In this document: piece by piece, positions 10,065 through 20,262 of the stretch
Position numbering within the stretch: the first letter of the stretch is position 1
How the letters are laid out: every line of letters starts with the position of its first letter
Assembly (NCBI RefSeq): GCF_028640845.1
Contig: NC_080543.1
Location: 8,781,459-8,845,458, forward strand
Length of the DNA: 64,000 nucleotides
Source: Ahaetulla prasina
Lineage: Eukaryota; Chordata; Lepidosauria; Squamata; Colubridae
Direction: 5' to 3'
Translations under genes and position numbers: made by a program
Notes under the pieces: generated by a model
Database searches by the model: none
The model's input: the letters and a program-made list of their open reading frames with translations, nothing else
Told to the model about the DNA's origin: nothing

Positions 10065-10836
10065 CAGGGGTCCCCAACCTTTCGGACCTCAGGAACCACT
10101 AAATTCATACTTTTAAATCCCACGGACCACTAACATGATCTGCCTAATGACTGACTGGGTGGGCATGGTTAGGTGGTCATGTGACTGGGTGGGTGTGGCC
10201 AACTCGATGTCATTCATGTTGAAGGGCATCTCACCAACTTCTATCACCCCTCCCCTCCCAGCCACTCCTCGCCTCCCTGCTCGGGCTCCTTAGGGCCCCA
10301 ACGGGAAGCAGTTGTTGGAGCTAAGCAGCCACCACGAGAAAGAGTTGGCAAAAGAGCTCAGTTCAAATTGGATCTAATTGAGAAGGAGGCTCAGCAGAAG
10401 CACCTCACTGAGGACTAGGAGCATAGGCTTTCCAAGCAGAGGGAAGACCTGCAGGAGTGTAAGGCCAGGTACCAGCACCTGGAGGCTCAGCGGGCTGAGA
10501 TGGTCAGTCAGTTCAAGGCCATGAGGCAGTCCAATTGGAACGAGGCCCTCCGGCTCTTCTCCACCAGCGGCGCTTCCCTCCAGCCTTCGCCCAAAGCCCT
10601 GCACCAGGAGGCTGAAGCAGACCCCAACTCGGAATTTCTGCTCCCCTCAGACCCACACAAAAAGACCCCACAGGGGGAGACTCTCTGCAGCAACACAAAC
10701 GTTCATTGCATGGGCCCATAGTTTGAGGATCCCTGATTTAGTACAATATAAAAAAATGCAAACAAATTTTCTGCGGACCACCAACATTTTCTCACGGACC
10801 ACCAGTGGTCCACGGATCACCAGTTGCTGACCACTG
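10065..10836. mobile_element. hAT-like transposon carrying a host gene fragment
   Basis: Left end caggggtccccaacctttcg, right end ggatcaccagttgctgaccactg-like, with a perfect 8-bp direct repeat gactagat at 10057-10064 and 10837-10844. The ends contain ggaccac blocks, as in hAT-Charlie-like elements. No transposase is encoded. The middle holds a degraded coiled-coil coding segment on the + strand. Confidence 0.8.
10344..10721 (+). pseudogene. Coiled-coil protein gene fragment inside the hAT
   Basis: One frame runs 126 codons with a single internal stop (10416-10418, tag). Before the stop: VGKRAQFKLDLIEKEAQQKH. After it: EHRLSKQREDLQECKARYQH, a heptad-like coiled coil, then EMVSQFKAMRQSNWNEALRL, then a Pro/Ser-rich tail ending at a tag stop. 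Composition is protein-like and unlike the surrounding AT-rich repeat. It has the look of a coiled-coil (cytoskeletal or centrosomal) protein, but I do not recognise the parent gene. No start codon or intron can be assigned, so it could be a captured exon or a retro-copy. Confidence 0.5.
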
Positions 10837-10885
10837 GACTAGATGACCTCCAAGGACCCTTCCAACTTTGTTATTCTATATTCAA

Positions 10886-11744
10886 AGAGGGTGAAGTTAC
10901 GAAAGGAAACCAGCCCACAAGACTGCAAAAACAGAAAAAAACATGAAGCAAGTCTACCAAGAACAGCTGTTCCATTGTGTTTTGGATTTGACACTCAAAA
11001 ACACACCCTTTTTCCTAAAGTCTTTGCATAGTTTTCTCATACTTTTTGTCAGCTTGTCAAGAAAAAAAGTCTCCCAATTCAAGTTTGGAAGCCACGTTTC
11101 CTAATTTTTGGTCCTTTTAAGCCCGGAAGGAAATAAAAAATAAAAGGGGGAAATAAAAAATAAAATAAAAATCCAAGCTCAATAAGGGGGGAAAAAAGAA
11201 TAATTCTAGGGAGGACTCAGGACTGGGGAGGGGGGGTCTTTATTGTTCTTCTTTAAAGAAAATAAGGGAGGAAAGAAAAGAGATCGGATCTCATGTCAGT
11301 GAAAGGCGTTTTTCAGCACACACACACGAACGGCAACGTACAATATCAAAAAAATATCAAACCGCACGCAGACGTAACACAAAATGAGCCACTCTGGCAG
11401 TGTTTACAAATTTGGGGAACTCAAAAGAAAAGGGGATGTCATTGTTCAGCCAGCTCTTGTGTCGTGCAATCACACACACACACAAAGTTTGCCAAGCGAC
11501 AAAACAATGTCGGTTACACAAGAGAAGAATTCAAATAAATCTCTGCGGTAGTAACAAGGAACAGCAGCTGGAAGGGATCTGGCATTTGGGGCCCATGGAT
11601 TCAATTCCAGATATCCTCACACAAGCAAAGGAACCGACGCCAACAATCCCACAAACGGCAGATTACACAACACCCTGCTGTCCTATGCATTTAAACTTAA
11701 ACTCCTTGGAATAATAGCAATTATTCTATTACTTATATACTTAT
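10886..11744. other. Unassigned AT-rich stretch
   Basis: A-rich runs around 11140-11200, short CA runs near 11318 and 11470. Nothing recognised as a gene or repeat. Confidence 0.4.
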
Positions 11745-12480
11745 GTATAAGCGGTATATAAGACTTATATACCGCTTCACGGTGCTTTACTGCCCTTTCT
11801 AAGCAGTTTAAAGAGTCAGCATATTTGCCCCCAACAATCTGGGTCCTCATTTTACTGACCTCGGAAGGATGGAAGGCTGAGTCAACCTGGAGCCGGTCAG
11901 GATCGAACTGCTGGCAGTGGACAGTTTTAGATAGCAGTCCTGCATTCTAACCACTGCACCACTATGGTTTCCTTCCTTCCTTCCTTCCTTCCTTCCTTCC
12001 TTCCTTCCTTCCTTCCTTCCTTCCTTCCTTCCTTTCCTCCCTCCCTTCCTTCCTCCCTTCCCTCCTCTTCCCTTCCTCCCTCCTTCCCAATTAGACTTAT
12101 ATACTGCTTCGCAACGCTTTGCAATCCTCTCCAAGTGGTGAATTAGCCTGCAATATTGCATTCTAACCACTGCAGCACCATGGCTCACTCCTTGCTTCCT
12201 TCCTTCCTTCCTTCCTTCCTTCCTTCCTTCCTTCCTTCCTTCCTTCCTTTCTTCCATCCTTCCTCTAGACTTATATACCGCTTCACAGTGCTCCAATAGT
12301 CCTCTCTAAGCAGTTTACAGAGTCAGCCTATTGCCCCCAATTATCTGGGTCTTCATTTTACCAACCTCAGAAGGATGGAAGGCTGAGTCAACCTGGAGCC
12401 GGTCAGGATCAAACTCCTGGCAGGGGGCTGAATTAGCCTGCAATACTGCATTCTAAGCACCGCACCATCACGGCTCTTAG
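11745..12480 (-). repeat. Array of three reverse-strand SINEs with (CCTT)n spacers
   Basis: tRNA/L2-tail SINE copies, reverse strand, at about 11745-11970, 12090-12190 and 12266-12480, separated by (CCTT)n at 11971-12085 and 12194-12265. Seen on the minus strand the order is the same as in the 5815-6895 array: SINE tail, then GGAA repeat, then the next SINE head. Confidence 0.85.
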
Positions 12481-12492
12481 ACATGATGTAAT

Positions 12493-13142
12493 AGAATAAC
12501 CAGAGTTGGAAGAGACCTTGGAGGTCTTCTAGTCCAACCCCCCCCTCCCCACCCCGCTCAGGCAGGAAGCCCTACACCACTTCAGACAAATGGTTATCCA
12601 ACATCTTCTTAAAAATTTCCAGTGTTGGAGCATTTATACCTTCTGGAGGCAAGTTGTTCCACTGATTAATTGTTCTAACTGTCAGGAAATTTCTCCTTAG
12701 TTCTAAGTTGCTTCTCTCCTTGATTAAAACTAAATTAAATTTAAATTAAATTAAATTAAAACTTGATTAAAACAACTAGACACAAGAACAGTTTTTTCCC
12801 CGAAGGCCATCACTCTGCTAAACAAATAATTCCATCAACGCTGTCAAACTATTTACTGAATCTGCACTACTATTAATCTTCTCATAGTTCCCATCACCAA
12901 TCTCCTTCCACTTATGACTGTATGACTGTAACTTGTTGCTGGCAATCCTTATGATTTATATTGATATATTGACCATCAATTGTGTTGTAAGTGTTATACC
13001 TTGATGAACGTATCTTTTCTTTTATGTACACTGAGAGCATCTGCACCAAGACAAATTCCTTGTGTGTCCAGTCACATTGGCCAATAAAAATTCTATTCTA
13101 TTCTATTCTAATTTCCATCCATTGTTTCTTGTCCATTTGTTT
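12493..13142 (-). mobile_element. CR1 3' region split by a LINE
   Basis: CR1 at 12493-12764 (ccagagttggaagagacctt through tctccttgatta) resumes at 13112 with atttccatccattgtttctt, in register. The (ATTCT)n-tailed LINE at 12765-13111 inserted between. Confidence 0.8.
12765..13111 (+). mobile_element. L3/CR1-like snake LINE 3' end with (ATTCT)n tail
   Basis: Starts at aacaactagacacaagaac, contains the 3' UTR and ccttgtgtgtccagtcacat, ends with ttctattctattct. Severely 5'-truncated. Confidence 0.85.
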
Positions 13143-13151
13143 ATTCAAACA

Positions 13152-13533
13152 GAGATAGTCTTCAACTTACAACCACAACTAATCCTAAAATTTATCTTCC
13201 TATGTAAGACAATTGCTAAGTGAATTTTGCTTCATTTTATTACTTTTCTTGCCACAATTGTTAAGCAAATCACTGCAGTTATTAATTTAGTAAAGTGGTT
13301 GTTAAGTGAATTGGGCTTCCCCATTGACTTTGATTGTCAGGTCACAAAAGGGAGACCGCATGAGCCGGGATAAATTTGAACCAGTGGCCAAGAAGCCAAA
13401 ATTTGATCACGTGACCATAGGGGGCTGCAAGATTCGTAATTGTGAAAAACAGTCATAACTTAAGCCAGATTTTTCAGTGTCGTAACTTCAAATGGTCACT
13501 AGGCGAATTGTTGTAAGTCGAGGACTACCTGTA
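13152..13533. mobile_element. Tigger-like non-autonomous element
   Basis: Left agtcttcaacttacaaccac, right gtaagtcgaggactacctgta. Near full length compared with the 379-bp copy at 28401. Confidence 0.8.
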
Positions 13534-13618
13534 ATAAGAAGTAAGGGATGGAAACTCATCAAGGAGAGAAGCAACCTGGAACTAAGGAGAAATTTCCTGA
13601 CCGTGAGGACAAGTAACC
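13534..13618 (+). mobile_element. CR1 fragment
   Basis: ggagagaagcaacctggaac and gagaaatttcctgaccgtga are the plus-strand CR1 3' region, cut by the LTR that starts at 13619. Confidence 0.7.
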
Positions 13619-14142
13619 TGTTCTGTCCTCCCCAGCCTCTGTCCGAACGATGGCTTAATTAGCCGGCACTATTAGCTCTGGCAGCAAAAGAGCGAGCGTT
13701 TGCCAAGTGGCTCTGTTATCTCCCTCGATGCCAATGAGTTAAACAGTAATTTAGCTCTTAGATAAGCAGTTAATTTGCCAGCTACAAAGAGACACAGCAG
13801 CTCTTGCTGCCTTTATATCCTGTGGGGTGTGGCTCCATGATTCAGCACTTCCTAGGCCTGCCCCACCCCTGCTTCTGTTGTTCCAGCCTCTCCTTCCTAC
13901 AAAACCTAGGGTCCAACCAAGCCTGACTGCCATCAGCTGGGTCTGGAGGCGTGGCCGGGGGGTGGGAAAGAGTCAGGGGACGGAGGCCTCGTTATTTCTT
14001 TCACCTGGCCTGCTTCTGGCTCCTGGAGCTGAGCCAGGCAAGCCGGTGCTCCCGAGGTAAGTCCTGATGGCCTTTCCCCCTCACTTTCCAAGTCACTTTC
14101 TGGCAGGAGGCCCGGCTCGGGGGGGGGGGCGCAGACACAACA
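13619..14142 (-). mobile_element. LTR, family B, reverse strand
   Basis: On the minus strand it begins TGTTGTGTCTGCG and ends GGACAGAACA. It has a TATA box (ggatataaag, about 13811-13820) and the gccacacccca box just upstream; the AP-1 site has drifted to TGAATCA. Homologous along its length to 56564-57345. Flanks (taacc / aagtt) do not form a target duplication, so it may have recombined or be joined to lost internal sequence. Confidence 0.75.
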
Positions 14143-14810
14143 AAGTTAAAGGATCATTTCGGGATCAATAGAGAAAAGATAAAAATGGGGGAAGAGAGGA
14201 GAATGAGAATTGATGGAAATACAGGACAAGCAAAGAGAGTAGAGAATTTTAAGAGGAAAAAAAGAAAACAAGAGGAAGAGAAAAAGGAGAAAAATAAAAA
14301 AAGGATTGAAACATATGCTGGTTGAAGTATCAATGAAATTGAGAGCATAAAAAAGAGTTAGCAATATATTAAATGATTTAAATATTGATAATGGAATTAG
14401 ATATTCTAGAGATGATACTATGAAGAAAAACTTAGTGTTTTCTTGCTTTTTCTTTTCTTTTCTTTTGAGTAGGCTTAATAATATATGAATTGTCACTGAA
14501 TTGTTAAGGATATGATTGATGTTGATATTGGATAAGTAGAAGATATAAAAGAATACAGATATTAAATGGGAATATAAGGGTTTAATTTAAATGGGAGTAG
14601 AAAAGGGCGGGGAAAGAGGGAAGATTTGATAAAAGACTAAAATTTGGGGTGAGCGGTAAGATTAGATTTATAATGAGAAATGAAAGAAGGAAAACAAAAA
14701 TAAGAGAAAATATATTGATGAAAGCATGTAAGACGTGTTGGAGGAGAACTAAATTTGGTATGAACATGTAACCTGGCCGATATTCTGTTCAGAAAAGATG
14801 CATTTTTTTA
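14143..14810. mobile_element. AT-rich LINE-like 3' region (L1-like candidate)
   Basis: A-rich, non-coding on the + strand. Its end (tgttggaggagaactaaatt ... attctgttcagaaaagatgc) is similar to 50540-50625, so this is the 3' part of a repeated element. The long AT-rich tail suits an L1-like LINE, but no coding domain is present to prove it. Confidence 0.35.
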
Positions 14811-15075
14811 TTTTATTTTTTTTGCATTTATATCCCGCCCTTCTCCGAAGACTCAGGGCGGCTTACACTATGTCAAGTAATAGTCTTCATCCATTTGTAT
14901 ACTATATACAAAGTCAACTTATTGCCCCCCAACAATCTGGGTCCTCATTTTACCTACCTTATAAAGGATGGAAGGCTGAGTCAACCTTGGGCCTGATGGG
15001 ACTTGAACCTGCAATATTGCAAGCAGTTGCTGTTAATAACAGGCTGCATTAGCCTGTTGCGCCACCAGAGGCCCC
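14811..15075 (-). mobile_element. SINE subtype B
   Basis: Reverse-strand copy: tail atttatatcccgcccttctc and agactcagggcggcttacac, body attttacctaccttataaa, head cgccaccagaggcccc. Confidence 0.85.
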
Positions 15076-15164
15076 ATTTTATGTTGTTTGTGTGTAAAAA
15101 AAATTTTTTAAAAACGGTTCACCGGTTTTTAAAATTTTAAAAATGACAGTTCGCCATCATGGGT

Positions 15165-15240
15165 ATATAGGATCTCCTGTTTGAACAGAGGGTTGGACTA
15201 GAAGACCTCCAAGGTCCCTTACAACTCCGTTATTAAAACT
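15165..15240 (+). mobile_element. CR1 3' end fragment
   Basis: gagggttggactagaagacc and tccaaggtcccttacaactc. Confidence 0.7.
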
Positions 15241-15270
15241 GTCATTGGCTACCACATTGAGTTCGTCCAT

Positions 15271-15385
15271 CAGAAAAGGTCGGCAGTTCAGCGGTTCGAA
15301 TCCCTAGCACAGGGTCTCCTGCGTGAGCAGGGGGTTGGACTAGATGGCCTCCAAGGTCCCTTCCAACTCTGTTACTGTTAACTGT
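15271..15385 (+). mobile_element. Short tRNA-CR1 SINE
   Basis: A tRNA-like 3' half (gcggttcgaatccctagcac, B-box) passes without a break into the CR1 terminus (gagcagggggttggactaga, ccaaggtcccttccaactct). The same junction occurs at 20128-20262, so this is a repeated composite and not a chance join. Confidence 0.6.
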
Positions 15386-15905
15386 ATGCTCTGTTTTTCC
15401 AGAGGGTGTTTTCCCTTGAGCCTTGAATTCCATAGCAAGATATGAGGCAGGAGGCAGGTTTAATAAAACCCTCTCCTTGCCTCCTTCTTTCTTGCTGAAT
15501 CATCCCCACCCCCTCAAGGCCCCCCACTTCTTTTCGAAGTAGTTATGGGGAGAAGCAGCTTCCTGGGCATTGATCCTAAAGACCAAGTGTGAAAAGAGCT
15601 TCGCTGGTTCCCAATGAGACAAATTCCAACTTTGGCTTCTCACCAGAATGGAAGGATGAAAAGCCGCAGTGTTAGCCCGAAGAATGAAAGGGAACTTCGC
15701 AGGCCCCACCGACTTTCTATTTTTCCCCCCCCCCATCCCCCCCTCTCTCTCTTTATCAAAGTATAAAAACAACATGGGGTTTTGTTTTTAAAAAGAGGCA
15801 AAAGTTTGGCAAACGTTTCTTCCCCAAAGATCAGACATTTTAGGAGAAGAATCCCGAAAGCTGGATTAGAACAAAGTCAGGAACACGGGGCCCGTCTCCC
15901 TTGGT
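15386..15905. other. Unassigned stretch
   Basis: No recognised gene or repeat; contains C-runs around 15725-15745. Confidence 0.4.
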
Positions 15906-16152
15906 ATGGAATAGAATAGAATAGAATAGAATAGAATAGAATAGAATAGAATAGAATAGAATAGAATAGAATAGAATAGAATATGGAATGAAATGGAATG
16001 AAATGGAATAGAATAGAATAGAATAGAATAGAAAATATGGAATGAAATGGAATAGAATAGAATAGAATAGAATGGAATGGAATAGAATAGAATAGAATAG
16101 AATAGAATAGAATGGAATGGAATGGAATGGAATGGAATGGAATGGAATGGAA
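15906..16152. repeat. (AATAG)n/(AATGG)n satellite-like array
   Basis: About 245 bp of GAATA and GAATG pentamers. The AATAG core matches the tails of the snake LINE copies; the AATGG stretches are point-derived variants that homogenised in blocks (16115-16152). Confidence 0.95.
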
Positions 16153-16330
16153 TAACAGAGTTGGAAGGGACCTTGGAGGTCTTCTAGTCCAGCCCCCTGC
16201 TTAGGCAGGAAACCCTACACCATTTCAGACAAATGGTTATCCAACCTCTTCTTAAAAACTTCCAGTGTTGGAGCATTCACAACTTCTGGAGGCAAGTTGT
16301 TCCACAGATTAATTGGTCTCTGCCAGCGCT
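16153..16330 (-). mobile_element. CR1 3' region
   Basis: cagagttggaagggaccttg, gaggtcttctagtccagccc, cttccagtgttggagcattc and gttccacagattaattggtc, reverse strand. Confidence 0.85.
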
Positions 16331-16422
16331 TCTGAACCTCAGAGACTTTTAAGATGTTAGACTTCAACTCCCAGAATTCCCCAGCCAACTGGGGGATTGT
16401 GGGAGTTGAAGCACACATCTAA
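16331..16422. mobile_element. Palindromic MITE (ggacttcaactcccag family)
   Basis: gacttcaactcccagaattc faces tgtgggagttgaag; a decayed copy next to the LINE at 16423. Confidence 0.5.
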
Positions 16423-17439
16423 TTGGGGGAGATCATCCGTGGTTTTGGGGTGAGTTGCCAGCTGTACATTTCCACCCCGGATCACCCCAACGAAGCCGTC
16501 GATGTGATGTCCCGGTGCCTTGAAGCCGTTCGGGTCTGGATGGGGACGAACAGACTTCGACTCAACCCATCCAAGACGGAGTGGCTGTGGATGCCGGCAT
16601 CCCGGTACAGTCAGCTAGTTCCGTCGCTGACTGTGGGGGGCGAGTCACTGGCCCCCCGGGAGTTGGTTCGCAGCTTAGGTGTTCTCCTGGATGCACGGCT
16701 GTCGTTGGAAGAACACTTGACGGCCGTTGCCAGGGGAGCTTTTTATCAGGTTCGCCTGATCCGCCAGCTGCGTCCCTTCCTGGACCGGGACTCGTTATGC
16801 ACGGTCACTCATGCCCTCGTTACCTCCTGCCTGGATTACTGCAATGCTCTCTACATGGGGGTCCCCTTGAAGAGCACCGGGAGACTTTAACTGGTACAGA
16901 ATGCGGCTGCGCGGGGGATAGAGGGAGCGTCTCGGAGCTTCCATATAACACCTCTCCTGCGCAAGCTGCATTGGTTGCCGGTGGTCTTCCGGGTGCAATT
17001 CAAGGTGTTGGTGATCACCTTTAAAGCGCTCCATGGCATAGGACCAGGTTACTTACAGGACCGCCTACTGCCACCAATAGCTTCCCATTGACCTGTGCTC
17101 TCCCATAGGGAGGGTCTCCTCAGGGTGCCGTCAGCTAAACAATGTCGGCTGGCGGCTCCCAGGGAAAGAGCCTTCTCTGTGGGGGCACCTACCCTATGGA
17201 ACGAACTGCCTCTGGGCTATGCCTTCAGGCCTTTCAGCGCGAACTCAAGACTTTTTTGTTTCACCGAGCATTTACCTAAGGGTAATTTTTAATTGGGTGG
17301 TTTTATTACTTGTTATTTTAATATTCAGCTTATGGTTTGAGATTTTTAAATTTCAAATATTGTGTTTTAATTTTTGTATATGTCTTTTTAACTTGGCTGT
17401 AAACGCCCTGAGTCTTCGGAGAAGGGCGGTATAGAAATG
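16423..17439 (+). mobile_element. L2-type LINE, 5'-truncated, catalytic motif deleted
   Basis: Frame 16423-16890 continues past a stop into later frames and encodes MGEIIRGFGVSCQLYISTPD, then RCLEAVRVWMGTNRLRLNPS, then RQLRPFLDRDSL and, further on, LRVPSAKQCRLAAPRERAFS. Compared with the copy at 45456 (YHLYADDTQLYFSTPDHP) it has lost the residues of the YADD active site. Later stops and a frame change confirm it is dead. The 3' UTR ends in the gagtcttcggagaagggcgg box and an (AAAT)n tail (17441-17509). Confidence 0.9.
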
Positions 17440-17440
17440 T

Positions 17441-17446
17441 AAATAA

Positions 17447-17509
<63 letters not shown>
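17441..17509. repeat. (AAAT)n LINE tail
   Basis: About 17 AAAT units directly following the LINE end. Confidence 0.9.
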
Positions 17510-17511
<2 letters not shown>

Positions 17512-17573
17512 GGAAGTTGCTGGGGTTGGGAAATAACCGGCCTACATTGTCATCTTGCTTGGCATGGTCTATA

Positions 17574-17965
17574 GAGGTGGTCCTCGACTTCTGACCACAA
17601 TGGGAACCAGGAATTTCCCCTGCTAAGCAAGGCGGTTGTTAAGTGAGTCATGTGGTTGTTAAGTGAATCGTGCGGTTGTTAAGTGAGTCATACGGTTAAG
17701 TGAATCACATGGTCTTTAGGGTTAGGGGGAAACTGGAGGAAACCAGCTTCCCCCACTGAATTTGTTGTATGTCACTTTTGCCTTTGTAATGAAGAATGGT
17801 CACTAAACGAATGGTTGTTAAGTCGAGGGCTAGCTGTACAGGGAGCCCTCCACGTACCACCACAATTGGAGCCCAACATTTCCACTGTTAAGCAAGACAA
17901 TCGTTAAGTGACTTTTGCTCCATGTTTCGACTTTTCTTGCCACGTTGTTAAGTGAATCGCTACAG
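17574..17965. mobile_element. Tigger-like element, one near-complete and one partial copy
   Basis: 17574-17838 runs from gtggtcctcgacttctgac to gttaagtcgagggctagctgt and contains a small internal duplication of the ggttgttaagtgagtca motif at about 17631-17700. 17846-17965 is a second, partial copy. Confidence 0.7.
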
Positions 17966-18570
17966 TGCAGGGATCTCCAACCTTGGCCACTTTAAGACTT
18001 GTGCACTTCAACTCCCAGAATCCCTCAGCCAGTTTTACCATTGGTAAAACAAATCCCAGGTTAAAACATATGCTGTTCCTTCCTTCTGCTTTATTCTGAG
18101 TGTTAATCTATCCATTTCTGCACATTTGAATCTTTTGTTTTCCATTACACTTTCATCTGTAGGGATCTCTTCATTTTTGTCCGATTCTCGCTTCTGTTAA
18201 CACATGTAAAATTAAATATGTATTCCCTTTATCGTGCTTTTCTGGTAAAATACCCATCATTTCTCTCCTGTATGATTTCAGCTGCCATCTCATTCCTCAG
18301 GAGAGAAAGGAGAAAACAGGGACAAAAAATAAAAAGAGAATTCTACTGTCTAAAAAAAACAACCTTTCTCAACTTTTTGAGTTTGGGAAGTCGGCAACTT
18401 TTGAGATGTATGGACTTCAACTCCCAGCATCCCTCAGCCACGTATCTGCAGTCCATACACCCTAAAATTGTATCCTAACAAGTTGTAATGCAGTCCATAC
18501 ATCCTAAAGGTTGAAAAACATTGGTCTGGCTGAGGAATTCTGGGAGCTGAAGTTCACACAAGTCTTAAAA
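17966..18570. other. Unassigned stretch with decayed palindromic MITEs
   Basis: MITE halves at 17966-18040 (ccaaccttggccactttaag, cttcaactcccagaatccc) and 18400-18560. Between them nothing is recognised. Confidence 0.45.
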
Positions 18571-19096
18571 TAGATCCCTCACATCCAGGACATAAACTGT
18601 TTCAACTCCTACCCTCAAAACGACGCTATAGAGCACTGCACAACAGGCCTTTTCCCAAAGGCCATCACTCTGCTAAACAAATAATTCCCTCAACACTGTC
18701 AAACTATTTACTAAATCTGCACTACTATTAATCTTCTCATCGTTCCCATCACCCATCTCTTTCCACTTATGCCTGTATGCTGTAACTTTGTTGCTGGCAA
18801 TCCTTATGATTTATATTGATATATTGACCATCAATTGTGTTGTAAATGTTGTACCTTGATGAAGGTAGAATAGAATAGAATAGAATTTTTTTTATTGGCC
18901 AAGTGTGATTGGACACACAAGGAATTTGTCTTGGTGCATACGCTCTCAGTGTACATAAAAGAAAGGATACCTTCATCAAGGTACAACATTTACACCAAGA
19001 CAAATTCCTTGTGTGTCCAATCACACTTGGCCAATAAAAAATTCTATTCTATTCTATTCTATTCTATTCTATTCTATTCTATTCTATTCTATTCTA
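18571..19096. mobile_element. Snake LINE tail with an inverted copy inserted in it
   Basis: 18571-18866 is plus strand up to ttgtaccttgatgaaggta. 18867-18997 is the minus-strand end of the same family: (AATAG)n, ccaagtgtgattggacacac and back to aaggtacaacattta. 18998-19096 returns to the plus strand at caccaagacaaattccttgt and ends in (ATTCT)n. Plus-strand consensus between the two breakpoints is missing. Confidence 0.8.
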
Positions 19097-19189
19097 AAAG
19101 TTGCTAAAGTTGGAGACCTTCTGGTCTGAAGAAACCCATTTTATAATCTAGAAAACCTTCAATATCCCTTCCTAAAATCCCTAAAATCC

Positions 19190-19496
19190 CAGTGATGGTG
19201 AACTTTTTGGGCATCGAATGCCCAAACCGGAAGGCATGTACGTGCGCCGGACTGCCAGAAACTCAAAGACCAGCTGGCCGGCACACGCATGTCTGTTTTT
19301 TGGCTGTTTTTCAGGCCATTTTTCAAGCTGTTTTCAGGCCATTTTGTGAGCCATTTTCAGGCTGTTTTTTGGGCCCAAAAACGGCCTGGAAATGGCCCAA
19401 AAACGGCCTGTTTTTCGGCACTCCCGTGAAGACCAGCTGGCGACCGCACACGTGCCCCCAGAGGTGGCTCTACGGGCCACCGTTTCGCCATCACGG
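19190..19496. mobile_element. Non-autonomous hAT, 'ggtgaacttttt' family
   Basis: Left cagtgatggtgaacttttt, right cgtttcgccatcacgg: inverted ends of the same kind as 31539-31885. The centre is built of aaacggcctg/ggccattttc blocks in both directions. No convincing 8-bp duplication. Confidence 0.55.
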
Positions 19497-20127
19497 CCCC
19501 TATCCTCAAGGACCAGGGTTTGCAATGTCAGGATTGCTGAGCACCGCAAACACATCAAGGCCCTCCCTGTGGAAATACTGCAATATTTAGAAGTTGTGGC
19601 GAATTCAAAGCCATTCCTTGCAACGAAACAAAGAGCGGCCACAGCTGTCAGCTTTGGGGAAAGGAAAAAAGCAAAACAAAACTCTTTACAAACAGTTTCA
19701 ATCTCACTGAGAACTTCCCCCGGGCTGTTTTTTAAGAAGCCAAGGTTTATTTTAACGTTTGCCTCTTCTCCCCTCGGCAAAGCCGAGGTCGCTTTCAAAG
19801 TCACCCGTTTTTTTTAAGCCGGCGGCCAATTCCAACAAACTGCATTGCGCGTCCTTTTCAACCCATTCCCCCCTCCAAAAAAAATAAGGGCCCCACCCAC
19901 CCACCGTTACCAGCAAATTCTCCTTCGTTGATTACTTCGACTGGGATTGGTTGGAAACTAAACCAAAAGTCGGAAGGTCGAAGAAGAATATTTGCAAAAA
20001 AAACACCAAAGGAAGGAAAAAGAGCTTTCTAAGCATTTCTTGAAACATCTGCAAAACCAGCTCTCTCAGAAACAGGAATCTGTTCATTAAATCCCCCGTA
20101 TTTTCTTTCTGTTCGATCGCACCCTTT
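19497..20127. other. Unassigned stretch
   Basis: The open frame at 19392-19817 has no family resemblance and overlaps the hAT. Nothing else recognised. Confidence 0.4.
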
Positions 20128-20262
20128 TCAGTGGCTAAGACGCTGAGCTTGTCGAGATCAGAAAGGTCCGGCAGTTCGGGGGGTTCGAATCCCTAGTACA
20201 GGTCTGCGTGAGCAGGGGGTTGGGCTAGATGACCTCCCAAGAGCCCTTCCAACTCTCTGTTC
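20128..20262 (+). mobile_element. Short tRNA-CR1 SINE, better copy
   Basis: Head cagtggctaagacgctgagc (as in the Sauria SINE), gggttcgaatccctagtaca (B-box), then directly gcgtgagcagggggttgggc and gatgacctcccaagagccct of the CR1 end. Second copy of the 15271-15385 junction. Confidence 0.65.

Larger units (their letters stand above)
10026..10885 (+). mobile_element. CR1 3' end split by a hAT
   Basis: ggttggactagat at the left and gatgacctccaaggaccctt at the right are adjacent pieces of the CR1 end. They are separated by the 772-bp hAT and its 8-bp duplication gactagat. Confidence 0.7.

Noticed and set aside
13619..14810. Complete endogenous retrovirus starting at the 13619 LTR
   Set aside because: No second LTR, primer-binding site or gag/pol reading frame is visible on either side.
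19392..19817. 141-codon frame as a gene
   Set aside because: It begins inside a hAT, has no recognisable domain and no supporting splice signals.
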